DNA from: Sweltsa coloradensis
Lineage: Eukaryota; Arthropoda; Insecta; Plecoptera; Chloroperlidae
DNA length: 64,000 bases
Direction: 5' to 3'
Assembly: GCA_024449915.1 (NCBI GenBank)
Contig: JAMZAV010000166.1
Location: forward strand, 744,001 to 808,000
A program made the translations under genes and the position numbers. Shown one piece after another: positions 13,519-25,220 of the stretch; position 1 is the stretch's first letter; every line of letters starts with the position of its first letter. Under the pieces are notes generated by a model. It was not told where the DNA came from and did no database searches. It saw only the letters and a program-made list of their open reading frames with translations.

Positions 13519-14452
13519 ATATTTAAGTTGTATATACTTCTGTATTCCGATACTACTTAATTTTTTTATATTTATATAACACACTAATTTTTTCCCATTT
13601 ATGATTATATCAAATTTAGCTTATATGATTCAGTTATATATTAGGGAATCAGACATAACGTGCCTAAGGGCCAATACCATGTCTGGGTGTTTTTAACATC
13701 ATTTAAGCTCACTGTATCTGTGTATCTTGAATTTGTTAAACTAACAATAATTATCAATTATTTTATGCTTCTATCTGATTTAATTGCATTCTGTTCTTTA
13801 CGTCTGGTTGATTTATCTCAATGTCCTTCTTTGTAGACAGTTTTATAGCTTCTGTGTTAAAATCCATTAGTATTTCTTAGTTGAATCTCTTCTATTAGCA
13901 ACAAAAAGAACGGTCATTATTTTGTATTGCTCATTGCTAGCGTTGTCGCCAATTAATAGAAACTGATTTCATTCTAAGTAGCATAGTTGTACACTACGTC
14001 TCATTTCTATGTGTACAGTTTAGACGATAAAGTTTTAATGACTTAATTTGAGGCATTTATAATAACTCATCTTAAATCTTAGATTTAAATGTTACTTTGA
14101 AATGAGATTATCTTGATTAGCCACAAAGCAGATACTTGCTCTTAATATCTTTCAATTGGTTAAACAACCAATTTAGACTACCTCCGCAATAAAGCGTAAT
14201 TATAGTCTTTAAATATATTTGAATAAGCAATCACACATCTACGCAATCGCGACAGTTTATCATTTTGTCACCAGTGACAACAAAGCAACTTCAGATTCTT
14301 ATCAACGCAAGCACGGGGAAATAGGGAGTACCGACCGAAGCTAATTAATCAACAGTGTCGAATAAGAACACATAAATAAAATCGTATCACGTACTAAAAG
14401 AATCCTTGGTGGTGGTGACGGGTGGAGGGGGGGGGGGTGACGGGGATATGCC

Positions 14453-15600
14453 CTTCTAAGGGAAAAGACTACCACCACTATTAAAACCGCGCTTAATAAC
14501 TGTTTTCAGTGATATATCAAGAACGCTGCAAAATATCGAAAAACTGTTTGCGACAGCTATGTGGCTTTATGAGAAGTATAGCCTGCACGAAAAAATATAA
14601 TAATGTGATAGTAAATAAATTTATTATTTGATATTTAACGAATTAAATGCATATCTGAAATACAAACCGCACTGATTATTATATTTTACCTGGCAGCTTC
14701 GCAAACGCTTTTTCACGCGCGTTGTTGGATGAGCGTAATTGTTTAAAACGAAAAAAGCGTAAAATTGCGATTTTTATAAAAAATAATTATTTGATTACGC
14801 TCAAATTTCACACAAATATAGATTAATTCATAAAATTAAGGTTGTGTGGATAAATTATTACAATCGGATAAATTTAAATTTAAAAAAAATAAATTTAAAA
14901 AAAATGATTGATATCAAAAAAATTTTTTAAATTTCACAAATTTCACACGAATATATCAATTTATAAAATTAAGGTTCTGTGAAAAAATCATTACAATCGA
15001 ATAAAGCATGTAGGTGTTATAAGTAGAAGAAATTTTAAAAATCGAAAAAAATCGTAAAATAGCGATTTTCATAAGAAATAATTTTTCGATTGCGCTCAAA
15101 TTCACACGAATATATAAATTTATTAAATTAAGGTTCTGTGAAACAATCGTTACAATCGGATAAAGCATGTAGGTGTTATAAGTTGAAATTGTTTTTTTTA
15201 ATAAAAAAAAATCGTAAAATTGCGATTTTCACAAGAAATAATTTTTCGATTGCGCTCAAAAACGTGGCAGTTCTAAGTTCAGAGATTTTGAAGGCCTCCA
15301 CAAAATTTCATCGCAATTGGAGTATCTATCGGTTTAGCCGGAATCGTGTTAACAAACGGCTAAAAATACAAAAAGGAAAAAAAAACATTCCGGATTTTTT
15401 TTCTCCAGTGTAGTGAAATGGAATCTTCGCTTCGCTCGCTACGCTCATCCAAATATTTTGTTTGCATTATATTTTTCTAAGAAAACCACATAGCTCTCTG
15501 CAATCAGTTTTTAGATATTTGGCACCGTTCTCGAGAGATCACTAAGAAACTGTAATTTCGCATGGTTTTAATATTGGTGGTAGTCTTAATCTTAAAAAAA
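14453..15600. repeat. Fold-back repeat with inverted arms, split by a Helitron-like element
   Basis: The left arm (14467-14600) holds GACTACCACCACTATTAAAA and GAACGCTGCAAAATAT; the right arm (15470-15600) holds their reverse complements. A single-arm relative lies at 8072-8330, and a shorter match at 43065-43110. Confidence 0.6.
14690..15452 (-). mobile_element. Helitron-like element, family A, nested in a fold-back repeat
   Basis: Begins CTGGCAGCTTCGC (a variant of CTAGGAAGC) and ends CGCTCATCCAA. It separates the two inverted arms of an older repeat (14453-14690 and 15470-15600), so it landed in the middle of that repeat. Internal unit repeats as in other family A copies. Confidence 0.75.
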
Positions 15601-17519
15601 TACTAGCGCCGCTTCTTGGCCCACAGGGTCACCAAAAACATTATGTATCATGCGTGTTGAAGGTCAATTTCAACCACAGAAATGTGCATGTCAATCTGAG
15701 GTCGAGTTCGGTTTTTATCTCGTAAACATAAAATGTAAAATCTCTAGCACAAAAAACTCTATTTATATTTTACTAATGTAAAATCTCTAGCACAAAACTC
15801 TATTTTTTACGAATCTATATAATAATGTTCTGTGCAATTGGCCATCATTCCTACAGAGCATCGTAACATGGTAATATTGCTTTCAACAATAATAATAATA
15901 TCGTGATTTTTCACCATCATCCTTACCGTTATAGAAGATGTACCGTTGTTTGAGATTCCAAGTTGCTAAAACTCGAACGGGTTTCAAAAGTTGTATTTTG
16001 TATTTGAAAGAGGGGGAAGTGTATTAGATGATGCTGTCACATGTTATTTCCCCAGCATCTAACACGCGTGCACCATATATCACTTCCACTTTAACTCGAC
16101 GCGACTTATATTGGGTTCTGAACTTAATCTGGATGTATCCTGAATCGGGAATCTTTATTCTTTTTCTGAACTGCACGTTGAGACGTCGTTTCTGTTGATT
16201 CAGAACTGACATCAGTTTGCTTTTAAAATAATATTTAATGTGCATATACGACATTTAATTGGATCATTATCATTGTTTATTTTAAGTTTTGTCTTCCACA
16301 TCACAACCTTGAAGGGGATAATTTTCCATGAACAATAATTAACCGAATAATACTTATAAAACAGGATTTGAACCCTAGATATATACTTATAAATTAAAAT
16401 TACGTACAGATGACTATAAACATAATGTTAATATGAACGTGTATGGTGAGTAACATGTGTTTGAGTTCATAATTGAGTGAGTGAGTGAGTGAGTGAGTGA
16501 GTGAGTGAGTGAGTTTGTCTCTAAACTCAAAAGTGTGAGCATAAATTATATTTCTCATCACATGCATGCACTGAAGAGCGAAGATATTAATGAAGTTAAA
16601 CTATCAGTAATTTATTTTACTTGAGTTCGGAAGGGATTAATATTAGCACTGTGCATAATTTCTAAATTAGGCCAAAATGACAAAAAATTGTTATAAGTAG
16701 ACTGCAACGGACAGTTTATGTATAGCCTCGGTGGCACACAGTAGTTCAATGATTCAATGAAAGAATTATAGAAACATATTTTCAGATGATTGTCAGTTGA
16801 TGCACAATTATTGAATGTGTGTACTGTGTGCAACGTATATATTTGTATTATTACTCACAAATGAGTAAATTTAAGTGTTATCTAATCATCACAGGTAACG
16901 GTGCACACATTTCTCGAGTCGAAAAATCAATGCAAATTAATTCCGCTCATGAAAAAATGCAAAAACGGCAAAATAAATTCAACCTTTAAAACGATTCGTG
17001 CAGTGACATCAACTACGCTTGTACATAAGCTAATTCTCGAAATATTACTAATTCCCCCTAAGACATGGTTATTAGCGTTTCAATTTGTTTCAGACTAAAA
17101 TTTGCCAAAGCGAGAAAATATCCTTTCTGTTGATCGTCTTATAGGGCATACAGAAAATGGAATAATGTTTAAAATTAAACTAGAGTCTATCTTGTACGAT
17201 CAAGTAGAAATTTAACCAATGAGAGTAAAATCTCAATAATACTTCGTAAATGTTCATCTTCACTTTCACCTCTGATTCGAGGTTTAATTAAAGAGTGCGC
17301 AACCGATGGTAATTGTAATTAGATCTACCCTTCACAGTTTGCAGAAGAGGAGCTCATTTTAGATTTTACAAGAACGAATCTTAATTGCCAACTTAAACAC
17401 CAGTCTTGAATCTGACAGAGACGTAAGGATCGATTCTCGTTTAACTTGAGTTTATTAACATCGTACTGCATGCTATTAATTGAATATGTCTCTAAACTGA
17501 ATCATGCCAACTCAATGCT
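15601..17519. other. Intergenic; nothing beyond microsatellite and short duplication
   Basis: A local duplication of ATGTAAAATCTCTAGCACAA lies at 15730-15800, and the GTGA repeat at 16472. Minus-strand frame 16024-16254 is basic but unrecognised. Confidence 0.5.
16472..16515 (+). repeat. GTGA microsatellite
   Basis: Ten or so consecutive GAGT units. Confidence 0.95.
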
Positions 17520-17527
17520 GGTTTTAT

Positions 17528-18158
17528 TAAAGGTGTGAGAATAGTGATTTTTCAATTCGAAGTCGAATATCAAAAAGTACACACACACAAGTCGAATATC
17601 GAAGTCGAATATCGAATAATTGCAGATTAATGAGTTGTACACATAAATCAATGTTTAGTAGTTTTCAAGTTTTATTAATGGTATTGGTATGCCCTAATCC
17701 AGTACATTAGGCCGATCTTTCCTAAGCTTAGTGCCCATGTACTAAGCCTAAGAAAGGTTGGTCTATCTAGGCCCAGGGCTATTCAATGCACATGGGGCTT
17801 GGTCTAGTAAGCTAGCTAGGAATAGCTTAGGCCCTAGCTCCTAGTCCTAGGATGCTGCTAACATATTACTCAGTTAGTAAGACTTGTGTAACAGTAGTTT
17901 GCAATTTTATTACAAAACTTGGAATTCAATACCAGTAAAATCGTATTATTGCATACTAAATGTATCATTCACTCACTATTGTGTAGTGCCTCACGCTCGT
18001 GCAATGCAATCCTTTTTATACGCGCAAAGACCCGGCACCTCCACCATTTGGTCGAAAATTTCGAAAATTCGATTTTAGTTATTCGAGTTTCGAATCGAAT
18101 GCGAATAGTGAATTTTGCACGAATACTTCGATAATTTCGAATATCGCACACCCCTATA
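17528..18158. mobile_element. hAT-type MITE, 631 bp, with 8-bp target duplication
   Basis: Ends TAAAGGTGTGAGAATA and (inverted) TATAGGGGTGTGCGATA are flanked by identical GGTTTTAT (17520-17527 and 18159-18166). The shared motif appears inverted at 18030-18045 (ACCCGGCACCTCCACCA variant). Short ORFs inside are not genes. Confidence 0.85.
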
Positions 18159-18789
18159 GGTTTTATACGTCAATTCGTAGCGAATCGATTTTTTTAGTAG
18201 CCTATAGCATACCGCATTACTTGATCTTAGCAATTTATCGACAGCCACGATTTAAACATGAGTAATATGGCACATATTTACCTAGAAAGCATGTTGCTTA
18301 ATTTTCAACAAGAGCGATGTATTTTAGAATTGGGTACCGAGGCTTACGCCATAATCTCCTAGTCTGAAATATACAGAGCCGACGGCAACTAATTTAGTTT
18401 ATTGTTGGTTAAAGAAGTATATTATTCAGGCGTGTGAATTTCTTTGTATTCAAAGTACATAGCGAGCTTACACCCACACGTTTTCGATAAACAGTCTACA
18501 AACAATCAAAAAGTTTACTAAACCCATCTCTGTAGCCCAGTGGTTACAGCATACGAACATAGAGGGGGAGACCCGTCGATAGATGGAATAGAACGAGCTG
18601 CAGTGGAGAAACCAATGTGCGAAGTTATGTTCGTGTTATGAAACACACTTTACCAGAATATAGTAGATTATTAACATGAAACACAATAACAAAAAGTTGT
18701 CGCATTCAAATATTAAAATGCCACAACTAATACGAGGTTCGGGCAACAAAACATAGGAGGAAACTCTCACAAAGGTAAAACGTATCATC

Positions 18790-18853
18790 ATTGAGTTTAG
18801 AATATATATTCTTTAGAATATATAGTTAAGAATATATATTCTAAATTCAATGG
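18790..18853. repeat. Palindrome of AGAATATATATTCT units
   Basis: ATTGAGTTTAGAATATATAT and its complement flank a centre near 18822, giving a perfect or near-perfect hairpin of about 60 bp. Confidence 0.7.
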
Positions 18854-19598
18854 TATCGCTCTTTAACGATCAATAACATACAGTCAACTATATTGTGGTG
18901 GCGACAGCTGGATTGTAGCATTGTCTATATTACATTTACAGTGTTTATAAGTTGCAGAACATTAACTACCTTTTTCTAGTTTTGATTAATACCCTATCGA
19001 CGCTATCGGTCTACATTAATAATGCGTTGTTATATTTCCATCGACCGAAGTACGCATGGATGCTAAACACTCTAATTATTATTGTATTTAGTCAGGGCCT
19101 AGGGGATGGAGGGGGGAGGAGAGAGGAAATGAGAGAGAGCCCAATGCAGTAATGTTAATATATATATTAATAGACCAACACGCCAGAGAATCAATTTTAA
19201 GTGCAACACGCATGCTGCACACACCACAGGAAATAAATTAATTAATCACTTGCTCAACTGTGTCAAGCAGCTGAGTCAGTCGAACCGTATTACGCATAAA
19301 TTGTGGAATTTATCAGTGTCGTCTTTCACATTACAGGGGCTATTACCCCCAAAAAGTATTTGTACCATAATCTATAGCATAATATTACACCAAAATGACA
19401 GTTTAAAATTTGTTATCTTGCAACAGTGATTTTACACGATATTTTATTTTTTTAATCCTGAAATTGGCAAAAATTGGCGTTTTGAAACATTTATTAAGTC
19501 GGTTTTAACATGCTTATTTGTTTTGCATAAAAATCGCATCTAATATCTAAAAGGCCCCTTTATATATATGTATATATTATACCGCAGACTTTCACGGA

Positions 19599-19802
19599 TT
19601 GAATATGCACACATTGTATTTTCGGGTAGTCCGTGTGGTTTTATTTTATTTATTCCAACGTTTCGTTTTATTATTATTATTATTTATTATTATTGTTTTA
19701 GATTAATTTCCTTGAAGATGGGCAGGGAGAACTGCCCGAAACGTTGGAATAAATAAAATAAAACCACACGGACTACCCGAAAATACAATGTGTGCATATG
19801 TA
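19599..19802. mobile_element. Short fold-back with CGAAACGTTGG motif, Penelope-like end
   Basis: Two arms of about 65 bp (19599-19664 and 19737-19802) are inverted copies. The core holds a perfect hairpin, GGGCAG/CTGCCC, then CGAAACGTTGG, as often seen in Penelope-type ends. It interrupts an older dispersed repeat (19333-19990) and abuts a TATG microsatellite. Confidence 0.55.
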
Positions 19803-19804
19803 TA

Positions 19805-19850
19805 TATGTATGCGTATGTATGTATGTATGTATGTATGTATGTATGTATG
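19805..19850 (+). repeat. TATG microsatellite
   Basis: About nine TATG units after a short TATA-rich stretch. Confidence 0.95.
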
Positions 19851-20057
19851 GTGTCTTTGTAACTGTGTACAAATAGCCTATACGCTCAATCACGCAAAAA
19901 TATGCATTCCGAAATCACACCCCTTTTTGGTGATAGACCTAAGCATATTTTGGCGGAATTTTCACACTTTTTTGTGCAAACGGTAATCAATTATTTATCA
20001 TCGCTGTACGGTAATCAATTATTTATCATCGCTGTTAAGTGCCCTAAAACTTATAAT

Positions 20058-20161
<104 letters not shown>

Positions 20162-20192
20162 GTTCACAAGTTATGCTTTCGCGACCCGATAT

Positions 20193-21061
20193 AATTGAAG
20201 AGAAATTATAACATTGACGGGATGTTTCGTCGCGTCGTGGTGGTGAATAACTTACATTATTCTTGATTTCCCGACGTAGCGTCCTCACTGTGGAAGACAT
20301 TTTCAAGGGATTGATGGTCTTTCGTTTGTTTGCCTCTGTTGCAAACGTTCACTTCTTCTTGGAACTGCCAGGATGGCGGTGGACGGCTCTAGTTGTTGTT
20401 GTTGTTGTTGTGGTGGTGGTTGAGGTGGTTGTGGAGGTGGTGGTAGTGGTGTAGGTTGGTCTTGTGGATGAAGATGCTGTTGATGCTGTTGTTGATCTGG
20501 TGGTAGTTCTTGGTTTGATCGCATTTTCTCTGCTGAGAGGTGATTAATTAAATTAATGGCAGGAATCCACGAATCACTAAGTTTGTAGCCACCTACATCT
20601 CCATTCATATTGTTAGGTGTTTTCGAAATTTCAATTGACTCCCTTATGAGTCTAGGCCATAACGCAGCTTCTTGGCAAATTATTTTCGTTTCATCAAAAA
20701 GAATCTCATGCCTTGAGTCAGCCATATTGTCTATGGCATGCTTAGCAATTGCAGACAACTCGACGTGACCCTTGTTACAATGGTTTTTATGTTCTTTTAC
20801 CCTTGTTGCCACTGTCCTTAAAGTCTGGCCTACATAGCTACAGCCACACTTGCAAGGGATTTTATAAACTCCACTTCCGGCTAGATGTACTGGGTCCTTT
20901 GGCGATCTCAACATGGTAGAAATTTTATTTATAGGCTTAAATACTGTCTTGATGTCTAGCTTTCCAAGATAACGTGCTATGCGATCAGTAGTAAGAATAA
21001 TGTAAGTTATTCACCACCACGACGCGACGAAACATCCCGTCAATGTTATAATTTCTCTTCA

Positions 21062-21065
<4 letters not shown>
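20193..21065 (-). mobile_element. Penelope-like element with inverted terminal arms
   Basis: The arms at 20193-20264 and 20993-21065 are reverse complements of each other, identical by eye over about 70 bp. They bracket the GIY-YIG frame. Penelope-like elements are known to carry terminal repeats in direct or inverted order. ATT microsatellites flank both sides (20058-20161 and 21061-21130). The arms contain CGACGAAACATCCCGTC, resembling the 3' half of the hammerhead ribozymes reported in this class. Confidence 0.75.
20303..20998 (-). CDS. Penelope-like element fragment: GIY-YIG nuclease domain with Gln/Pro-rich tail
   Basis: Read on the minus strand the frame is open from about 20998 through LGKLDIKTVFKP, LRSPKDPVHLAG, GVYKIPCKCGCSYVGQT, VKEH, EILFDETKIICQEA, WPRLIRESIEI and PNNMNGDVGGYKLSDSW, to a stop at 20303. 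These are the hallmarks of the C-terminal GIY-YIG endonuclease of Penelope-like retroelements: GVY...YVG signature, Cys-rich CxC insert, Arg and Glu positions. The Penelope reverse transcriptase that should precede it is absent. The last 60 or so residues are a Gln/Pro/His low-complexity extension encoded by CAG/CCA-type repeats, unusual for the family. The piece lies between inverted arms (20193-20264 and 20993-21065). Probably a truncated, inactive copy. Confidence 0.85.
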   Translation of the reverse strand: MLTTDRIARYLGKLDIKTVFKPINKISTMLRSPKDPVHLAGSGVYKIPCKCGCSYVGQTLRTVATRVKEHKNHCNKGHVELSAIAKHAIDNMADSRHEILFDETKIICQEAALWPRLIRESIEISKTPNNMNGDVGGYKLSDSWIPAINLINHLSAEKMRSNQELPPDQQQHQQHLHPQDQPTPLPPPPQPPQPPPQQQQQQLEPSTAILAVPRRSERLQQRQTNERPSIP

Positions 21066-21107
<42 letters not shown>

Positions 21108-21130
21108 TATTATTATTATCATTATTATTC
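21061..21130 (+). repeat. ATT microsatellite between Penelope-like element and LINE
   Basis: A TTA repeat with two small interruptions (TATATTATT and ATCATT). Confidence 0.95.
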
Positions 21131-21132
21131 TT

Positions 21133-21924
21133 GCTTTATTTGTGGATTTTAGTAAAGCATTTGACACGATAAACCACCAGAAACTTCTACAAGCTTTAGA
21201 GTCCATTGGCATTCGTGGTATTGCGTTGGATTGGTTTAGAAACTATCTTACTGATAGATTCATGGAAGTGCATGTAAATGGCCACGTTAGTGAAGAAAAA
21301 CATTGTGATTCTGGAGTCCCCCAGGGGTCTATATTGGGACCTACGTTATTTTTTATATATGTTAACTTTATGTCAAAATGTCTTATATATTGCTTTATAT
21401 TTTCTTATGCTGACGATACTGTTTTACTCGCGGTGCATTTTAATATTCGTGTTGCGCATGCTATGCTACAGTCTGACTTTAACAGTCTTTTACGTTGGAA
21501 TCACGATAAAGAACTAGTAATTAACTCTTCTAAAACCAAAATTGTACATATATGCACACCCCACAACCACGAAAAAGATTTTCCAATTAATATTATTTAT
21601 CACGATTTCAACTGCATTCATACTATGGCTGAATTGACCGATTGTGAATGTAGTGGGAAAATTGAATGTGTAAATACTTATGAGTACCTGGGATTAACTG
21701 TAGATAGGCACTTTTCGTGGAAATATCATATTGATAAATTATGTAACAGACTACGCTCTTGCTCCTCTCGGCTTTATATTCTAAAATATGTATTACCTTT
21801 TTCCTTATTTAGAACCGTGTATCAATCCATAGCCGAATCTTTGATTTTGTATGGCATTTTAGCTTGGGGCAATGCTTCGCGGTGTCACATTCAAAGGGTT
21901 GAAGATTTACAAATAAAAATGTAA
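21133..21924 (+). CDS. LINE reverse transcriptase fragment, 5'-truncated
   Basis: An open frame starts just after the ATT microsatellite and encodes most of a non-LTR retrotransposon RT: DFSKAFDTINH (motif A), SGVPQGSILGP (motif B) and FSYADDTVLL (motif C with intact YADD), then the thumb with YEYLGLTVDRHFSW. The type resembles Jockey/CR1-like LINEs. The first RT motifs and the endonuclease are missing, so the copy began dead on arrival. It is in the opposite orientation to the adjacent Penelope-like fragment and not part of it. Confidence 0.85.
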   Translation, partial: ALFVDFSKAFDTINHQKLLQALESIGIRGIALDWFRNYLTDRFMEVHVNGHVSEEKHCDSGVPQGSILGPTLFFIYVNFMSKCLIYCFIFSYADDTVLLAVHFNIRVAHAMLQSDFNSLLRWNHDKELVINSSKTKIVHICTPHNHEKDFPINIIYHDFNCIHTMAELTDCECSGKIECVNTYEYLGLTVDRHFSWKYHIDKLCNRLRSCSSRLYILKYVLPFSLFRTVYQSIAESLILYGILAWGNASRCHIQRVEDLQIKM

Positions 21925-22640
21925 AACATGGTAATGTGTGACTTTAAAACCGATTCTAACACTCCCGTAAACAAATATTTTCTTTTTGTAATGTGCTGCC
22001 AATATCTTCATTGTTTATATATAGATTTATATTACACTTCTATTTTAAATCAGATTTCAAGATTCTGTTAGACTCGTGCAAGGATACAAGGCTAAAAGTG
22101 GCGGGGGCATTCAAAAATTCCCAATTTTAACAACAAATATGGCCAACGTTCACTTTCTTACTCGGTTCCTTCTACGTTCAACTTGATGCCCTCCTCACTG
22201 AAAACCTTGTCTAACATTTCAAAAATTAAAACTGAACTAAAATCTAATCTTCTTTCTGACACCTTTTGACAATATTTTCCGATTTATTTATTTATTTTTC
22301 TAAGCTCTTTGTTCTTTTTCTGTAATTTTTTGGATTTCACAAATTACTGAATATGTCATGCAACCATAGTATTTATACATACATGTTTTTCATGTTTATT
22401 GTCACCATCTTAAATAATTTCCGTTCTCTGTATTGTCACCATCTTAAATAATTTATAAATTGTCTTTACCCCACAGTTAAGCCTTTTTCAGGCATTGTGG
22501 GTTTTTTGATTATATTCTTGTTAGATTCATTTCTGTAGGCCTATGTAACATTAATTTTTTTTGTACAATTTTGCTATGGTGTATGAGTCATGTATGTTCT
22601 ATGTTCTATGACAATAAATAAATTTGTATTACTATTATTA
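21133..22640 (+). mobile_element. 5'-truncated LINE with 3' UTR and ATT-type tail
   Basis: Contains the RT fragment, then a decayed C-terminal part in shifted frames (YGQRSLSYSVPSTFN and a KTELKSNLL-like end near 22130-22260), a 3' UTR and a terminal AATAAATAAATTTG-ATT repeat near 22615-22660. At least one frameshift and stop at 21922 show that the copy is inactive. Confidence 0.75.
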
Positions 22641-22660
22641 TTATTATTACTATTATTATT

Positions 22661-24040
22661 CAAAGAATCCTTGAACGGGTTATCAATACAAATTACCACA
22701 TCATCAGCAATCAACATTATTTCTTGGTACAATAATAAGGTACGATTCTAGATCTTCTCAGTGCTATTTCTGTTACTCTACAGAGGCAACTAAGCAAATA
22801 CTAAGTCATTATGGGGCGTACTTGGTGACACAATACATTGTTTGTAGGGGTATTTATATTGACCCATTTTTTTAAATTATTGCATCTGCGATTGCAAAGT
22901 ACGTGAGATTGATTGCTTGACGTCATATGCACGCACGAGTATAGCAGATTCTTACTGCTATTACTATGCTGGGTGCTAATTTCCGCCACCAGATTGCAGA
23001 CCCTTTGCTTGGAAACGCGAGTACGTTTGGGTTAATTAAGGTACGGAATGTGCACCACTGATGAATTCACTGACCATTTTTACGTTAAGTATTATAACGG
23101 CCTTTTTACCCGATCCGATAGTGCAAACATGCCTCATAAATGAACACAAATTATTAGTAAACCAGGTGTATTCGTTCATTTACGACAAAAACAACAATGC
23201 TAATATCGTTTTAACTTTCAAGTACCACGTAGCTTATAATAATTAGCTTAAAACCAAAATAATATCCTTCTCCAGGTTCAGCTATTACTGGGATGCGACC
23301 TCGCTTCAAAGACTTGGAAAAAACAAAACAACAGCTCCAATGCCAACACTTATCAGATACCACTCGCGATCCGGTCACGTGCATCGTAACAAATAAAATA
23401 AAAATAACAATGATTAACAAAGTTGCAATACATTGGATCAAGTCTCAAGTACGAGATTGGGCTACCGGACGAGGGAAGCCACTGATATAGATGTAGCGGG
23501 GCATTCCAATGTAGTAAACAGTGAGATATACGACTTACGAGCGATAACATTGAGAAGTGAAACAAATGTCGTCAAAAATGTAAATGCGGCGGCTAAAAAT
23601 ACCTTTAAGAACTACAATACCTTAAGCGGGTAGAAAGTGTTTTGGAAAATTTGACCATGATACGGAATTGTTCATAATTACAAAATTATGAGTTTTTTTT
23701 ATTAATAAACCGATATGCATATTGCATATTGATGTAAAATAAAACAAATTTAATTAAAATGTTCAAACAATTGCCCGTGCAAATAAAGGAATATTCGGGC
23801 CTGTTCACTTCATGGCCGAGGCCGTGTTAAGTGTTCGATAATAAAACTAAAATCAATTAAAGGTAGACTATTGGTACTCATCCTCTAGGTTCCCTCCGCG
23901 TGTCGCCTACAATGGTTCCAGTGGCGTAGGCGCGGTGGTTGGTGGTGATGTCGTCGCGATGTCTCGTAGATTCGTTCAAGCGGAGAGTACAGTGGTGCGC
24001 TACTCACTTCACGAGACAGACTTGTACACGACACGCTCAA
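22661..24040. other. Intergenic; no gene seen
   Basis: Several overlapping short ORFs at 23210-23640 on both strands, none with a known motif or splice support. Confidence 0.5.
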
Positions 24041-24412
24041 AAGCACTCAAATTCAGATGTACAACGCTCTAGAGAAAAATTGAAACGACATACGAGAATT
24101 CAAAAATGCACAATACACAGATATTAATATGCAGAAGAACATACAACAAACAGAATTGATATATGAAATAAACCCTACTATACCATTGTTACGCATAAAG
24201 TCGACGCAACGGGAAAAAGAAGAGGTTGTTCCCGCCGCGTTGACTTTAAGCTTAACTATGGTGAATAGTAGGGTTTATTACATAAAGCAATTCTGTTTGT
24301 ACTTTGTTGTATGTTCTTCTGCATAAAAATATCTGTGTGTTGTGCATTTTAGAATTCCCGTATGTCGATTTAATTGTTCTCCAGAGCGATGTACATTTGA
24401 ATTTGAGTGCTT
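24041..24412. mobile_element. Fold-back MITE, almost no spacer
   Basis: Two arms of about 170 bp (24041-24212 and 24225-24412) pair with a few mismatches, for example AAGCACTCAAATT at one end and AATTTGAGTGCTT at the other. The transcript would form one long hairpin. Confidence 0.8.
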
Positions 24413-25220
24413 ACGGGCGTATCAAAGTTATATTTGTCTAGTGAAGACTCTTAAGGTGACAAGGTCACGAATGTCAAACTGCTTTACATACCGACTGTAC
24501 CGAGATTGATGAACTCACACATAGACTGAAATTATGTAAATAACACTTGCACTCAGTCATTCTGTTCAAGTCTACGCAACAAGTCTTCGCGATGACTCTG
24601 ACAGATTCCATGGAGCTATGCGCGCTTACATTCTACACTGCCGGTCGCTATCTTGCCTAAAACCAGTCCTCTCTTATCGGCAGTAGGGGTAATCGGGAGG
24701 GGTCAACGGAATGGGTAAGGAATGGTACACTTGTACTGATCGGTTTAAAAGGTGGTTACAATCATTGACAACTCAAATTTAATACGGTATATTCCATGAG
24801 TTGGAAGTGTTAGTTTTTATTTTTTCCTTTATTTCATTTGGCGTGCTGCACAATGCACTTATAACTTTAGTGATGATATTATACGGGGGTATTTCCGAAT
24901 TGGTGGGGTTGGGTTAAAAGGCGCTTCACATTGCCTTCCCTTATCGATGGAAAGTAATACTGTCTCTCCTTTCTGCATTTCTTTCTTTTGGAACTAATCA
25001 AGTAGACATCAACTGCACAACAGGGCAATTCTGCTACTGCCCACGTCTACTAGTTAGAAGTGATGATTGACAGTGACAGTTCCCGTTTTGGTTCATAAAA
25101 GAGTAAAAAAAACTGCACCCAAAGATCCCGCTCAAAGTTAAAAAAAACTTCCGTAAATCTGTCAATTTCAATGGAAATGGAGAAGTGTGTCTAGACCTTG
25201 CACGTCTTGTCACACGCGTA

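Larger units (their letters stand above)
19333..19990 (+). repeat. Dispersed repeat, copy 2, split by the fold-back at 19599-19802
   Basis: The family text stops after GGCCCCTTTATA at about 19565 and resumes at GTGTCTTTGTAACTGTG (19851). The stretch between holds the Penelope-like fold-back and microsatellites. Confidence 0.6.

Noticed and set aside
16024..16254. Basic 76-codon minus-strand ORF
   Set aside because: No recognised motif, no splice or promoter support, single copy.
21133..21924. RT belonging to the neighbouring Penelope-like element
   Set aside because: It is on the opposite strand and has LINE-type motifs (SGVPQGSILGP, YADD) with a LINE-type C-terminus.
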